A DNA stretch of 64,000 nucleotides from positions 1-64,000 of the forward strand of contig NZ_LGDV01000063.1 in NCBI RefSeq assembly GCF_001280015.1, in the 5' to 3' direction. This document shows positions 25,380 to 33,332 of this stretch, piece by piece. The notes beneath the pieces are model-generated. The model had not been told where the DNA came from and did no database searches. It saw nothing but the letters and a program-made list of their open reading frames with translations. Position numbers and translations under genes: made by a program. Each line of letters opens with the position of its first letter. Position 1 is the stretch's first letter. This DNA is from Streptomyces sp. MMG1121. GTDB taxonomy: Bacteria > Actinomycetota > Actinomycetes > Streptomycetales > Streptomycetaceae.

Positions 25380-26578
25380 CACTCCCCGGACTCGATCGGG
25401 CCGACGGCGCCGCCCTGCTCGACGGCGTGCGGCGATGGCTCGCCGAGAGCGGCGCCGAACCCACCCCCGCGCGCGTGGCCCAGGCCCTGCGCGAACAGGG
25501 CCGGGTGCTCGGCGACGCCGAAGTGCTCGGCGCGGCCGCACACCTGAGGAGCGAACTGGTCGGCAGCGGCCCGCTGGAACCGCTGCTCGCCGATCCGGAT
25601 GTCACCGACGTGCTGGTCGCCGCTCCGGACCGGGTGTGGGTCGACCGCGGCGGCGGCCTGGAGCTGACCCCGGTGACCTTCCCCGACCCGGCGGCGGTAC
25701 GACGCCTCGCGCAGCGGCTGGCAGCCGTGGCCGGACGACGCCTGGACGACGCCCGGCCGTGGGCGGACGCCCGGCTGCCCGACGGCACCCGGCTGCACGC
25801 GGTGCTGCCCCCGGTCGCCGTCGGCTGCACCTGCCTGTCGCTGCGGGTCGTACGGCCCCGGGCGTTCACGCTGGAGGAGCTGGTCGCGGCCGGCACGGTG
25901 CCGCCCGGCGGCGACCGGCTCCTGCGGGCGCTGCTGGCGGCCCGGCTGTCCTTCCTCGTCAGCGGCGGAACCGGTAGCGGCAAGACGACCCTGCTCAGCG
26001 CACTGCTGGGCCTGGTCGGAGCGGACGAACGGATCGTGCTCGCCGAGGACTCGGCCGAGTTGCGCCCGGAGCACCCGCACGTGGTCCGGCTGGAGACCCG
26101 GCCCGCCAACCAGGAGGGCGCCGGCCTGGTCACTCTGGAGGACCTCGTCCGGCAGGCGCTGCGGATGCGGCCCGACCGGCTGGTCGTCGGCGAGGTGCGC
26201 GGACCCGAGGTCGTACATCTGCTCGCGGCCCTCAATACCGGCCACGAGGGCGGCTGCTGCACTGCCCATGCCAACGCTGCGGGGGACGTCCCGGCCCGGC
26301 TGGAGGCGCTGGCCACGGCCGCGGGGCTGGACCGGGCCGCGCTGCACAGCCAGTTGGCGGCCGCGCTCTCCGTGGTCCTGCACCTCGTACGGGACCGGTC
26401 CGGGCGGCGCCGGATCGCCGAGGTGCATGTGCTGGAGCGGGATGCCACGGGGCTGGTGCGGACGGTGCCGGCGCTGCGCTGGGGAGAGCGGGCCTTCGTA
26501 CGGGAGCGCGGCTGGGAGCGACTGCGGCAGCTGCTGGGTGCCGAGGGCGGGGGCGGGGACAGCCGCGACGCCGAGTGA
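25376..26578 (+). CDS. TadA/CpaF secretion ATPase
   Basis: 400-residue hexameric AAA-type ATPase of the type II/IV secretion superfamily that powers assembly of Flp-type pili (helicase/secretion neighbourhood ATPase). Walker A SGGTGSGKTTLL is near residues 196-207. The Asp box is AEDSAELRP, Walker B is RPDRLVVGEVRGPE near 265-278, and the His box is NTGHEGGCCTAHAN. The ATG overlaps the tadZ stop (25376-25379) and its own stop overlaps the GTG of tadB, so the operon is tightly coupled. Confidence 0.93.
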   Translation: MTLPGLDRADGAALLDGVRRWLAESGAEPTPARVAQALREQGRVLGDAEVLGAAAHLRSELVGSGPLEPLLADPDVTDVLVAAPDRVWVDRGGGLELTPVTFPDPAAVRRLAQRLAAVAGRRLDDARPWADARLPDGTRLHAVLPPVAVGCTCLSLRVVRPRAFTLEELVAAGTVPPGGDRLLRALLAARLSFLVSGGTGSGKTTLLSALLGLVGADERIVLAEDSAELRPEHPHVVRLETRPANQEGAGLVTLEDLVRQALRMRPDRLVVGEVRGPEVVHLLAALNTGHEGGCCTAHANAAGDVPARLEALATAAGLDRAALHSQLAAALSVVLHLVRDRSGRRRIAEVHVLERDATGLVRTVPALRWGERAFVRERGWERLRQLLGAEGGGGDSRDAE

Positions 26579-27489
26579 GAAGGGCGCGTGGGGGAGGCGA
26601 GTGGGAAGTGGGAGAGGTGACGGAAGTGATCGGTGAGACGTCCATGGGAGCGGCGCTGGTCTGTCTCGGTGCGCTGGTCTGGCTGCAGGGCGGGCGGCAC
26701 TACGGGATGCGGCGGGCGCGGCTGCTGCTCGCCGGCGGCGGAGTCGTGCCGACCGGGCCGCCGCCCTGGGACCAGGCGCGCGCGGAACTGACGCGACTGC
26801 GCAGCCGGTTGGGGGCCGAGTGGTGGGCGCTCGCGGCCGGTCTGCTGCTCGCGGTGCTGGGTGCCTCGGTGGTTCCGGTCGTCGCGGGGGCGGCCGGGGT
26901 GCCGCTGCTGCGCCGGGTACGGCTGGCCCGGCGGTCCCGGCGCGACCGGGAGCGACGGGTGGACGCGGTGATCGCCCTGTGCGGCTCCCTCGCCGGGGAG
27001 GTGCGGGCCGGACGACAGCCGGGCGAGGCGTTGCTGCGGGCCGCGCGGGACACCGGCGGGCTCGGCGACGCACAGGCGGCCGTGGTCGCGGCAGCCCGGT
27101 TCGGCGGGGACGCGCCCGGTGCGTTCGTCACGGCGGCCCGGCAGCCGGGCGCCGAGGGCCTGCTCGGGCTCGCCGCGTGCTGGCGGGTGGCCGTGGACCA
27201 GGGGGCCGGACTCGCGGCCGGTCTGGACCGGCTGGACGCGGCCCTGCGCGTCGAGCGGGACCAGCGCGCCGACCTGCGCGCGCAGTTGGCGGGCGCCCGG
27301 GCCACGGCGGTGCTGCTCGCCGCCCTGCCCGGCCTCGGCCTCTTCCTGGGCGCGGCCATGGGCGCCGCCCCGCTCCGCGTCCTCCTGCACACCGGCGCCG
27401 GACTCGGCTGCCTGACGGTCGGCGCGGTCTTCGAGGCGGCCGGGATGGGGTGGGCGGTTCGGATCGTCCGGGGAGCGGAGGCGGTGTGA
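26575..27489 (+). CDS. TadB-like inner-membrane platform protein
   Basis: 304-residue GspF/TadB-type protein with hydrophobic segments near residues 24-38, 83-108 and two at the C-terminus (about 246-290). The cytoplasmic stretch contains a T2SSF-like region, DAVIALCGSLAGEVRAGRQP. It should form the membrane platform of the Tad machine with TadC. GTG 26575 overlaps the tadA stop. In-frame alternatives are GTG 26617, GTG 26626 (GGAGAGG upstream) and ATG 26644, the last giving a start right at the first membrane helix. Confidence 0.86.
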   Translation: MRRARGGGEWEVGEVTEVIGETSMGAALVCLGALVWLQGGRHYGMRRARLLLAGGGVVPTGPPPWDQARAELTRLRSRLGAEWWALAAGLLLAVLGASVVPVVAGAAGVPLLRRVRLARRSRRDRERRVDAVIALCGSLAGEVRAGRQPGEALLRAARDTGGLGDAQAAVVAAARFGGDAPGAFVTAARQPGAEGLLGLAACWRVAVDQGAGLAAGLDRLDAALRVERDQRADLRAQLAGARATAVLLAALPGLGLFLGAAMGAAPLRVLLHTGAGLGCLTVGAVFEAAGMGWAVRIVRGAEAV

Positions 27490-27599
27490 GGCGGGGGTGT
27501 GGTGTGAGCGGGTGCATGCGGGCCGAGAGCGGGGGCTGGGCGGGTGCGAGGCGGGCGGTTGACGGTGGCGGTTCAGCGCGCGGGAGGAGAACGGGCGGT

Positions 27600-28373
27600 A
27601 TGAGCGGGGAAGTTGTCCACAGGGTGGGGACGGTCGTGATCGTGGCACTGGGCCTCGGCTGTGGGGTTCGGCGGTTGGGACTGGTCCGGCGGCGGTGCCG
27701 GGCGCGGCGGCGGGTGGCCGAGTTGCTGGGGCTGGACAGGCCGGCGCCCGGGCGGTCGTTCGAGGCCGGGGGTGCGCTGCGGCGATGGCTGCCGCCGGCC
27801 GGGGCCGCGTGCGGTGTGTGGGCGCTGGTCGGCGGTGTGACCGGGGCCGTACTGGGACTGCTCGCCGGTGCCGGACTGTGGCGGAGCCGCCAGGCGGCGG
27901 CCTGCCGGGCGGAGCCGGTGGACACCGCCGCGGCCGCGCGCCAACTCCCGCTCGCCGCCGATCTGCTGGCCGCCTGTATCGCGGCCGGCGCCGGCCCGGT
28001 GACCGCCGCGCAGGCGGTGGGGGAGGCGCTGGGCGGGCCTGTCGGGGAAGCGCTGGCCCGGGGCGCAGCGGAAGTGCGGCTCGGCGGTGAACCGGCGTAC
28101 GCCTGGCACCGGTTGGCCGCGCTGCCCGGCGCGGGAGCCCTGGCACGGTTGCTGGAGCGGGCCGACGAGTCCGGGCTTCCCGCGGCGGGTCCGGCCGCCC
28201 GTCTGGCCTCGGACGCCCGCGCGCAGTGGGCGCGCACGGCGACGGCTCGCGCCCGGCGCGCCGCCGTACTGATCTCCGCGCCCGTAGGCCTGTGCTTCCT
28301 GCCGGCCTTCATCGCCGTCGGCGTGCTCCCCGTAGTGATCGGGCTCGCGGGTGGCGCGTTGGGAGGGAGGTGA
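27600..28373 (+). CDS. TadC-like inner-membrane platform protein
   Basis: 257-residue second GspF-type platform protein with membrane helices near the N-terminus (residues 8-22), two around 60-98 and a pair at 220-255. The cytoplasmic GspF segment is LAADLLAACIAAGAGPVTAAQAVGEAL. ATG 27600 has GGGAGGAGAA upstream. The 110-bp spacer after tadB is G-rich and contains no gene. A perfect DnaA-box word, TTGTCCACA (27613-27621), falls in the fifth to seventh codons, probably by chance. Confidence 0.86.
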   Translation: MSGEVVHRVGTVVIVALGLGCGVRRLGLVRRRCRARRRVAELLGLDRPAPGRSFEAGGALRRWLPPAGAACGVWALVGGVTGAVLGLLAGAGLWRSRQAAACRAEPVDTAAAARQLPLAADLLAACIAAGAGPVTAAQAVGEALGGPVGEALARGAAEVRLGGEPAYAWHRLAALPGAGALARLLERADESGLPAAGPAARLASDARAQWARTATARARRAAVLISAPVGLCFLPAFIAVGVLPVVIGLAGGALGGR

Positions 28374-28454
28374 GGCGAAGAGAGGTGCACAGGCGCGAAC
28401 AGACGTAATCAGGCGCGAACAACTGCAAAAGACCAGAACCTCACGGGGGTTGGA

Positions 28455-28655
28455 ATGAACGGGAAGATCAAGGAAGCGGCGGTACGGCTGCGGGACAGGT
28501 GCCGGAAGGACGCCGGCATGGTGACGTCCGAGTACGCCATGGGGATCATCGCGGCCGTCGGATTCGCGTTGCTGCTCTACGAGGTCGTCACCAGCGGCCA
28601 GGTCCGGGCGGAGCTGCAGGCCATCGTGAAGAGGGCCCTCAGTGCGCGGATGTGA
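28455..28655 (+). CDS. Flp-type pilin (DUF4244)
   Basis: 66-residue candidate major pilin of the Tad system. A basic leader of about 21 residues ends in a prepilin-like site, DAG/MVTSEYAMG, with the conserved glutamate at +5. It is followed by a hydrophobic helix, IIAAVGFALLLYEVV, and a short tail. This matches the actinobacterial DUF4244 family. No TadV/CpaA prepilin peptidase gene is present in the window, so processing must depend on a peptidase elsewhere. ATG 28455 follows the G-rich stretch ACGGGGGTTGG. Confidence 0.87.
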   Translation: MNGKIKEAAVRLRDRCRKDAGMVTSEYAMGIIAAVGFALLLYEVVTSGQVRAELQAIVKRALSARM

Positions 28656-29016
28656 GCGTGGGACGGACCGGGGGTTCGTGACCGCGGAGGCGGCCGTGGT
28701 GCTCTGCGTGCTGGTGGCGTTCACGATGGCGCTGGTCTGGGGGCTGCTCGCGGTGGCGGCACAGATCCAGTGCGTGGACGCGGCCCGCACCGGCGCCCGG
28801 GCCGCCGCCCGGCAGGATCCGGCCGACGCGGTGGTGACGCTGACCCGGGAGGCGGCGCCGCGCGGGGCGCGCGTGACCGTGGAGCGCGAGGGCGACCAGG
28901 TCCGGGTGACGGTGGTGGCAAGGCCGCCGGTGCTGAGCGGGCTGCCTTTCGAGGTGCGTGAACAGGCCGTGGCGCTGGCCGAGGAGACCGTGGGAGCGGG
29001 AGAGGAGGGGCCGTGA
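28642..29016 (+). CDS. TadE-like pseudopilin
   Basis: 124-residue protein with the TadE signature: a short N-terminus, RGFVTAEAAVVLCVLVAFTM (Glu in the prepilin-like position and a long hydrophobic helix), then the conserved AQIQCVDAARTGARAAAR and a beta-rich exported domain. It probably acts as a minor pilin or assembly factor. GTG 28642 overlaps the pilin gene by 14 nt; GTG 28678 is an alternative. The stop overlaps the next GTG (29013-29016). Confidence 0.86.
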   Translation: MRGCERGTDRGFVTAEAAVVLCVLVAFTMALVWGLLAVAAQIQCVDAARTGARAAARQDPADAVVTLTREAAPRGARVTVEREGDQVRVTVVARPPVLSGLPFEVREQAVALAEETVGAGEEGP

Positions 29017-29588
29017 GGAGGGAGGACGAGCGAGGTGGCGGCCCTGCGGGCGATTGCGGTCGGAAGCCGGGCGGCCGGGGAGGGCAGGAGGCGCCCACGG
29101 ACAGGGAGCCGGGGAGCCCGGAGGCTGGGCCGTGCTCCGACCGGGGGTCCGCCACCGTGTGGAGCCTCGGGGTGATCGCCCTGCTGTGCGTGGTGTTCGG
29201 CGCCGTGCTCGCGCTGGGGCACGCCGTCGTCGTCCGGCACCGCGCGGCGGGCGGCGCGGATCTGGCGGCGCTCGCGGCGGCGGACCACTGGGCCGAGGGC
29301 GGCGCGGCGGCCTGTGCCCGGGCCGAGCGGGTGGCGGCGGCCCAGGCGGTACGGCTGGTGCGGTGCGCGATCGTGGGTGAGACCTCGGACGTGACGGCGG
29401 CCTCGGGAAGAGGACCGTTCGCGGCGCGGGTCAGGTCGAGAGCGGGCCCCGCGGGGCCGGTGCCGGTTCCGCAGGCTCCTGCGCCGGCGCACCCCCGCGC
29501 TTCTCCTCCGGCGCCTGCGGACGGCCTTCGTCCTGGCCGGCAGCGGACTCGGGCTGCTCCTCCGGCGCCCCCCGCAGCAGCACCGTGA
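29013..29588 (+). CDS. TadG/TadE-like protein (helicase/secretion neighbourhood), extended C-terminus
   Basis: 191-residue last gene of the tad operon. The core (residues about 44-130) is RGSATVWSLGVIALLCVVFG, then HRAAGGADLAALAAADHW, the hallmark of the helicase/secretion-neighbourhood TadE-like family. About 45 N-terminal residues are low-complexity and charged. The C-terminal 60 residues are Pro/Ala-rich and overlap the 3' end of the convergent helicase gene by 158 bp, so this tail may be poorly conserved rather than functional. Confidence 0.75.
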   Translation: MRREDERGGGPAGDCGRKPGGRGGQEAPTDREPGSPEAGPCSDRGSATVWSLGVIALLCVVFGAVLALGHAVVVRHRAAGGADLAALAAADHWAEGGAAACARAERVAAAQAVRLVRCAIVGETSDVTAASGRGPFAARVRSRAGPAGPVPVPQAPAPAHPRASPPAPADGLRPGRQRTRAAPPAPPAAAP

Positions 29589-32007
29589 GAAGCCGGACCG
29601 CCCCCCGCTTGTGCAACGGGTCGTTGCCGTTGCCGCACTTGGGGGACTGGATGCAGGACGGGCAGCCGGCCTCGCACTCGCAGGAGGCGATGGCCTCGCG
29701 GGTGGCGGTGAGCCAGGCGCGGGCGGTGTGGAAGGCGCGCTCGGCGAAGCCCGCGCCGCCGGGGTGGCCGTCGTAGACGAAGACCGTCGGAAGCAGGGTG
29801 TCGGGGTGGAGGGGGACGGAGACGCCTCCGATGTCCCAGCGGTCGCAGGTGGCGAACAGGGGCAGCATGCCGATCGAGGCGTGTTCGGCGGCGTGCAGGG
29901 AGCCGCCGAGGATCTCCGGGTTGACCCGGGCCTCGTCCAGCTGGTCGTCGGTGACCGTCCACCACACCGCGCGGGTGCGCAGCGTACGAGGAGGGAGGTC
30001 GAGTTTCGTCTCGCCCAGCACCTCACCCGTGATCAGGCGTCTGCGGAGGAAGGAGACCACCTGGTTGGTGACTTCGACCGAGCCGTAGCACAGACGGCCG
30101 GCGCCCCAGGGGATCTCGGTGTCCGTCTCCAGGACGGCGATCGAGGTGGTGTCACGGGCCACCGTGGAGTACGGCGGGTCGGCCTGCTCGACGAGGGCGA
30201 CCGAGTCCTCCAGGTCGAGGGAGCGCACCAGATACGTGCGGCCCTGGTGCAGATGGACCGCGCCCTCGTGTACCGCGGAGTGCGCGGCGCCCGCGTCGAC
30301 CGTGCCCAGCAGGCGGCCGGTGTCGGCTTCCACGACCTGGACGGGGCTGCCCCCCGCGCCGCGGATGTCGGTCAGGTCGGCGGCGCGTTCCCGGCGCGTC
30401 CAGTGCCAGGCCCTGGTCCGCCTGCGCAGCAGCTTCGCGGCCTCCAACTGCGGCAGCACGTCCGCGCAGGCGGGGCCGAAGAGGTCCATGTCCTGTTCGG
30501 TCAAAGGCAGTTCCGCGGCGGCGGCGCACAGGTGCGGGGCGAGGACGTAGGGGTTGTCGGGGTCGAGGACCGTCGACTCCACCGGCTGGTCGAACAGGGC
30601 CTCGGGGTGGTGGACGAGGAAGGTGTCCAGCGGGTCGTCGCGGGCGACGAGTACCGCCAGGGCGCCCTGTCCGGAGCGGCCCGCGCGGCCCGCCTGCTGC
30701 CACAGGGACGCGCGCGTGCCCGGGTAGCCGGCGATCACCACCGCGTCGAGGCCGGAGACGTCCACGCCCAGTTCCAGGGCCGTCGTGGCGGCGAGGCCGA
30801 GGAGTTCGCCGGAGTGCAGGGCGCGCTCCAGGGCGCGCCGCTCCTCGGGCAGGTAGCCGCCTCGGTAGGCCGCGACCCGCCGGACCAGGGAGCGGTCGAC
30901 CTCGGCCAGCCTCTCCTGGGCGATGACCGAGATCAGCTCGGCGCCACGCCGGGAGCGTACGAAGGCGACCGAGCGCACGCCCTGCACGGTCAGGTCGGTC
31001 AGCAGGTCGGCGGTCTCGGCGGTGGCGGTACGCCGTACGGGGGCGCCTCTCTCGCCGTGCAGCTCGGTGAGCGGGGGCTCCCACAGGGCGAAGACGAGTT
31101 CCCCGCGCGGGGAGGCGTCGTCGGCCACCTCGACCACCGGCAGGCCGGTCAGCCGGCGGGCGGCGACGGACGGTTCGGCGGCGGTCGCCGAGGCCAGCAG
31201 GAAGACGGGCGAGGAGCCGTAGCGCGCGCACAGCCTGCGCAGCCGGCGCAGTACCTGGGCGACGTGCGAGCCGAAGACGCCGCGGTAGGTGTGGCACTCG
31301 TCGATGACGACGTACTCGAGGGATTTCAGGAAGGAGGACCAGCGCGGGTGGGACGGGAGTATGCCGCGGTGCAGCATGTCGGGGTTGGTGAGGACGTAGT
31401 TGCCGTACTGGCGGATCCACTCGCGTTCCTCGAACGGGGTGTCGCCGTCGTACACCGCGGGGCGTACGGCATTGCCCAGAGGTTGTGAAAGTTCCTTCAC
31501 CGAACGGCACTGGTCCGCCGCGAGTGCCTTGGTGGGGGCCAGGTAGAGCGCGGTGGTGCCGCGGCCGTTCGGGGCCTCGGATCCGTCCAGAAGGGTGGAC
31601 AGGACGGGCACGAGGTACGCGAGGGACTTGCCGGAGGCGGTGCCGGTGGCGACGACCACCGAATCGCCGTCCAGGGCGTGCTCGGCGGCCAGCGCCTGAT
31701 GCGCCCAGGGGTGCTCGATACCGGCCGCCTGGACGGCCGCGATCACCTCGGACCGAATCCGGTCAGGCCAGACGGCATGGCGGCCCGCGCGCGGGGGCAA
31801 GTGCTCCGTATGAGTGATGCGCGCAGCCCGGCTCGGCCCCGAGGCGAGCCGGTCCAGGACCACGCCCGGAGACGGGCGGGACGCCGGGTCCGCCGGGGAT
31901 CGATCGGATCGGTGATTCTTGGCCATCGGCACCGAGTGTGTCACTGGCGTGACGGACAATGGAGCCAAGGCGTCGTGCACGCCTGCCGGTAAGTGATTGA
32001 ATGCCAT
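29431..32007 (-). CDS. DEAD/DECH-box helicase of the tad (helicase/secretion) neighbourhood
   Basis: 858-residue superfamily 2 helicase. Motif I is ATGTASGKSLAY, motif Ia is LAPTKALAADQ, motif II is VIDECHTYRG (DECH), motif III is LLASATA, and motif VI is QQAGRAGRSGQG. A C-terminal DUF1998-like domain has four cysteines (CECEAGCPSC...CGNG), probably a metal site as in MrfA-type repair helicases. The family is named helicase/secretion neighbourhood putative DEAH-box helicase. The start used gives MAFNHLPAG, placing a rare TTA codon at codon 6 (31990-31992). If ATG 31926 were the true start, the TTA would be outside the gene. Confidence 0.9.
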   Translation of the reverse strand: MAFNHLPAGVHDALAPLSVTPVTHSVPMAKNHRSDRSPADPASRPSPGVVLDRLASGPSRAARITHTEHLPPRAGRHAVWPDRIRSEVIAAVQAAGIEHPWAHQALAAEHALDGDSVVVATGTASGKSLAYLVPVLSTLLDGSEAPNGRGTTALYLAPTKALAADQCRSVKELSQPLGNAVRPAVYDGDTPFEEREWIRQYGNYVLTNPDMLHRGILPSHPRWSSFLKSLEYVVIDECHTYRGVFGSHVAQVLRRLRRLCARYGSSPVFLLASATAAEPSVAARRLTGLPVVEVADDASPRGELVFALWEPPLTELHGERGAPVRRTATAETADLLTDLTVQGVRSVAFVRSRRGAELISVIAQERLAEVDRSLVRRVAAYRGGYLPEERRALERALHSGELLGLAATTALELGVDVSGLDAVVIAGYPGTRASLWQQAGRAGRSGQGALAVLVARDDPLDTFLVHHPEALFDQPVESTVLDPDNPYVLAPHLCAAAAELPLTEQDMDLFGPACADVLPQLEAAKLLRRRTRAWHWTRRERAADLTDIRGAGGSPVQVVEADTGRLLGTVDAGAAHSAVHEGAVHLHQGRTYLVRSLDLEDSVALVEQADPPYSTVARDTTSIAVLETDTEIPWGAGRLCYGSVEVTNQVVSFLRRRLITGEVLGETKLDLPPRTLRTRAVWWTVTDDQLDEARVNPEILGGSLHAAEHASIGMLPLFATCDRWDIGGVSVPLHPDTLLPTVFVYDGHPGGAGFAERAFHTARAWLTATREAIASCECEAGCPSCIQSPKCGNGNDPLHKRGAVRLLTVLLRGAPEEQPESAAGQDEGRPQAPEEKRGGAPAQEPAEPAPAPRGPLST

Positions 32008-32088
32008 CGCGGCTGGCGTTGCGTCCCGTGGGCCGCAAGGCGAGGTGCCCGAGGGGCGACCGCTCGATAGCAAGGTGCTGGAGGATCC

Positions 32089-32430
32089 GTGGACCTGTCC
32101 CTGTCGACCCGTACCGTCGGCGATCGTACGGTCGTCGAGGTCGGTGGCGAAATCGATGTATACACCGCGCCCAAGCTGCGCGAGCAGTTGGTCGAGCTGG
32201 TGAACGACGGGAATTTCCACCTCGTCGTAGACATGGAGGGCGTGGACTTCCTCGACTCCACCGGGCTCGGCGTGCTGGTCGGCGGGCTGAAGCGCGTGCG
32301 TGCCCACGAGGGCTCGCTGCGCCTGGTCTGCAACCAGGAGCGCATTCTCAAGATCTTCCGCATCACCGGACTGACCAAGGTGTTCCCGATCCACACCTCG
32401 GTCGAGGAAGCGGTAGCGGCCACCGACTGA
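32089..32430 (+). CDS. bldG: Anti-anti-sigma factor BldG
   Basis: 113-residue STAS-domain protein required for aerial mycelium and antibiotic production in Streptomyces. The phosphorylated serine is Ser57 in [11 protein letters not shown] 32089 is preceded by GGAGG at 5-nt spacing. It is divergent from the helicase gene (81 bp between starts) and followed after 158 bp by its anti-sigma partner, with which it is co-transcribed in S. coelicolor. Phosphorylation by the partner kinase would control sigma-factor release. Confidence 0.97.
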   Translation: MDLSLSTRTVGDRTVVEVGGEIDVYTAPKLREQLVELVNDGNFHLVVDMEGVDFLDSTGLGVLVGGLKRVRAHEGSLRLVCNQERILKIFRITGLTKVFPIHTSVEEAVAATD

Positions 32431-32588
32431 CCCGGACCGTCCGGCGGCGTCGGGCCCTTGCGGGGGCCTGTACGCCGGCCGGTCCGTCCCGGGTCCTTGA
32501 GCGGCCCGGGGCACCGAAGTACACCTGGGGGTGCGGGCGCTCGACGGCCCCGCCCCCGACCGCACGCCCGTAGTCGCGAGGGGGATGC

Positions 32589-33023
32589 ATGGCCACCGTC
32601 GAACTCCGCTTCAGCGCGCTGCCCGAGCACGTCCGGACCGCCCGGTTGGTGGCGGCCGCGGTGGCACGCAGGGCCGGAGTGGACGAGGCCGTCCTGGACG
32701 AGGTCCGTCTCGCCGTGGGCGAGGCCTGCTCCCGCGCCGTCGGGCTGCACCAGAGCAGCGGTATCTCGGCACCGGTGAAGGTGGCGCTGATCGAAGAGGA
32801 GAAACAGTTCTCCATCGAGGTCGGCGACGAGGCCCCGCACGCCGTTCCGAGGGGTGACACGCCCGGCGCCGCACAGGACGCCGAGGCGGACATCGAGGAG
32901 GACGAGATGGGCCTCGCGGTCATCAGCGGTCTCGTCGACGACGTGGAGGTCACCACCGGGCAGGACGGCGGTCTGATCCGCATGACCTGGCCGACCACAC
33001 CGCCGGCGGCCGCACTCCTCTGA
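32589..33023 (+). CDS. RsbW-like anti-sigma factor (SCO3548-type BldG partner)
   Basis: 144-residue GHKL-fold protein related to anti-sigma/serine kinases. The N-box is visible in LDEVRLAVGEACSRAVG (about residues 37-53, with E-A-C-S-R in place of the usual E-A-x-x-N), and MGLAVISGLVDDVEV is the G1-like segment. The N-box Asn is absent, so kinase activity may be weak or lost. SCO3548 in S. coelicolor binds BldG and acts antagonistically. ATG 32589 follows CGAGGGGG. An intrinsic terminator ends the operon. Confidence 0.87.
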   Translation: MATVELRFSALPEHVRTARLVAAAVARRAGVDEAVLDEVRLAVGEACSRAVGLHQSSGISAPVKVALIEEEKQFSIEVGDEAPHAVPRGDTPGAAQDAEADIEEDEMGLAVISGLVDDVEVTTGQDGGLIRMTWPTTPPAAALL

Positions 33024-33043
33024 GCCACCGCCGTTCACACTTT

Positions 33044-33079
33044 CGAGGGTCCTGCCGAGCAGGGCCCTCGGTGTTTTTT
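33044..33079 (+). terminator. Rho-independent terminator of the bldG operon
   Basis: CGAGGGTCCTGC pairs with GCAGGGCCCTCG around CGAG and is followed by GTG and a six-T run (33074-33079), 20 nt after the stop codon. Confidence 0.92.
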
Positions 33080-33332
33080 CCCGTGCCCCCTCCTGACGTC
33101 TCCCGAATTCGTGAAGGAATTCACGATCCCGTCTTCAGGGCTCTGATCAAGGCGTATTCCAGGAAGCAATGGGGTGAGGGCATTACTCCTTTCGGGTTCG
33201 TCGGCGAGATCTCGATCATTTCCTGATGAGCCGGTGGAGGCTAATTCCGTTTGCCGTGCTCTGTTGCGATCACACGGGGGTACCTACAATCCGTCCACAT
33301 CTTGAGCTCAGCCCAAGCGTCAAGGAGGACGA
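33080..33332 (+). promoter_or_regulatory. hppA upstream region with inverted repeat
   Basis: About 250 bp between the bldG-operon terminator and hppA. It contains TCGTGAA-GGAA-TTCACGA (33109-33126), a perfect 7-bp inverted repeat that looks like an operator, about 205 bp before the start. No gene fits here. AAGGAGG directly precedes the hppA ATG. Confidence 0.45.

Noticed and set aside
27613..27621. Perfect DnaA box TTGTCCACA in tadC
   Set aside because: A single copy inside codons of a conserved protein; no cluster around it.
24922..28146. 1074-residue minus-strand open frame opposite tadZ-tadC
   Set aside because: The product is Arg/Pro/Ala low-complexity sequence; the plus strand encodes coherent Tad proteins.
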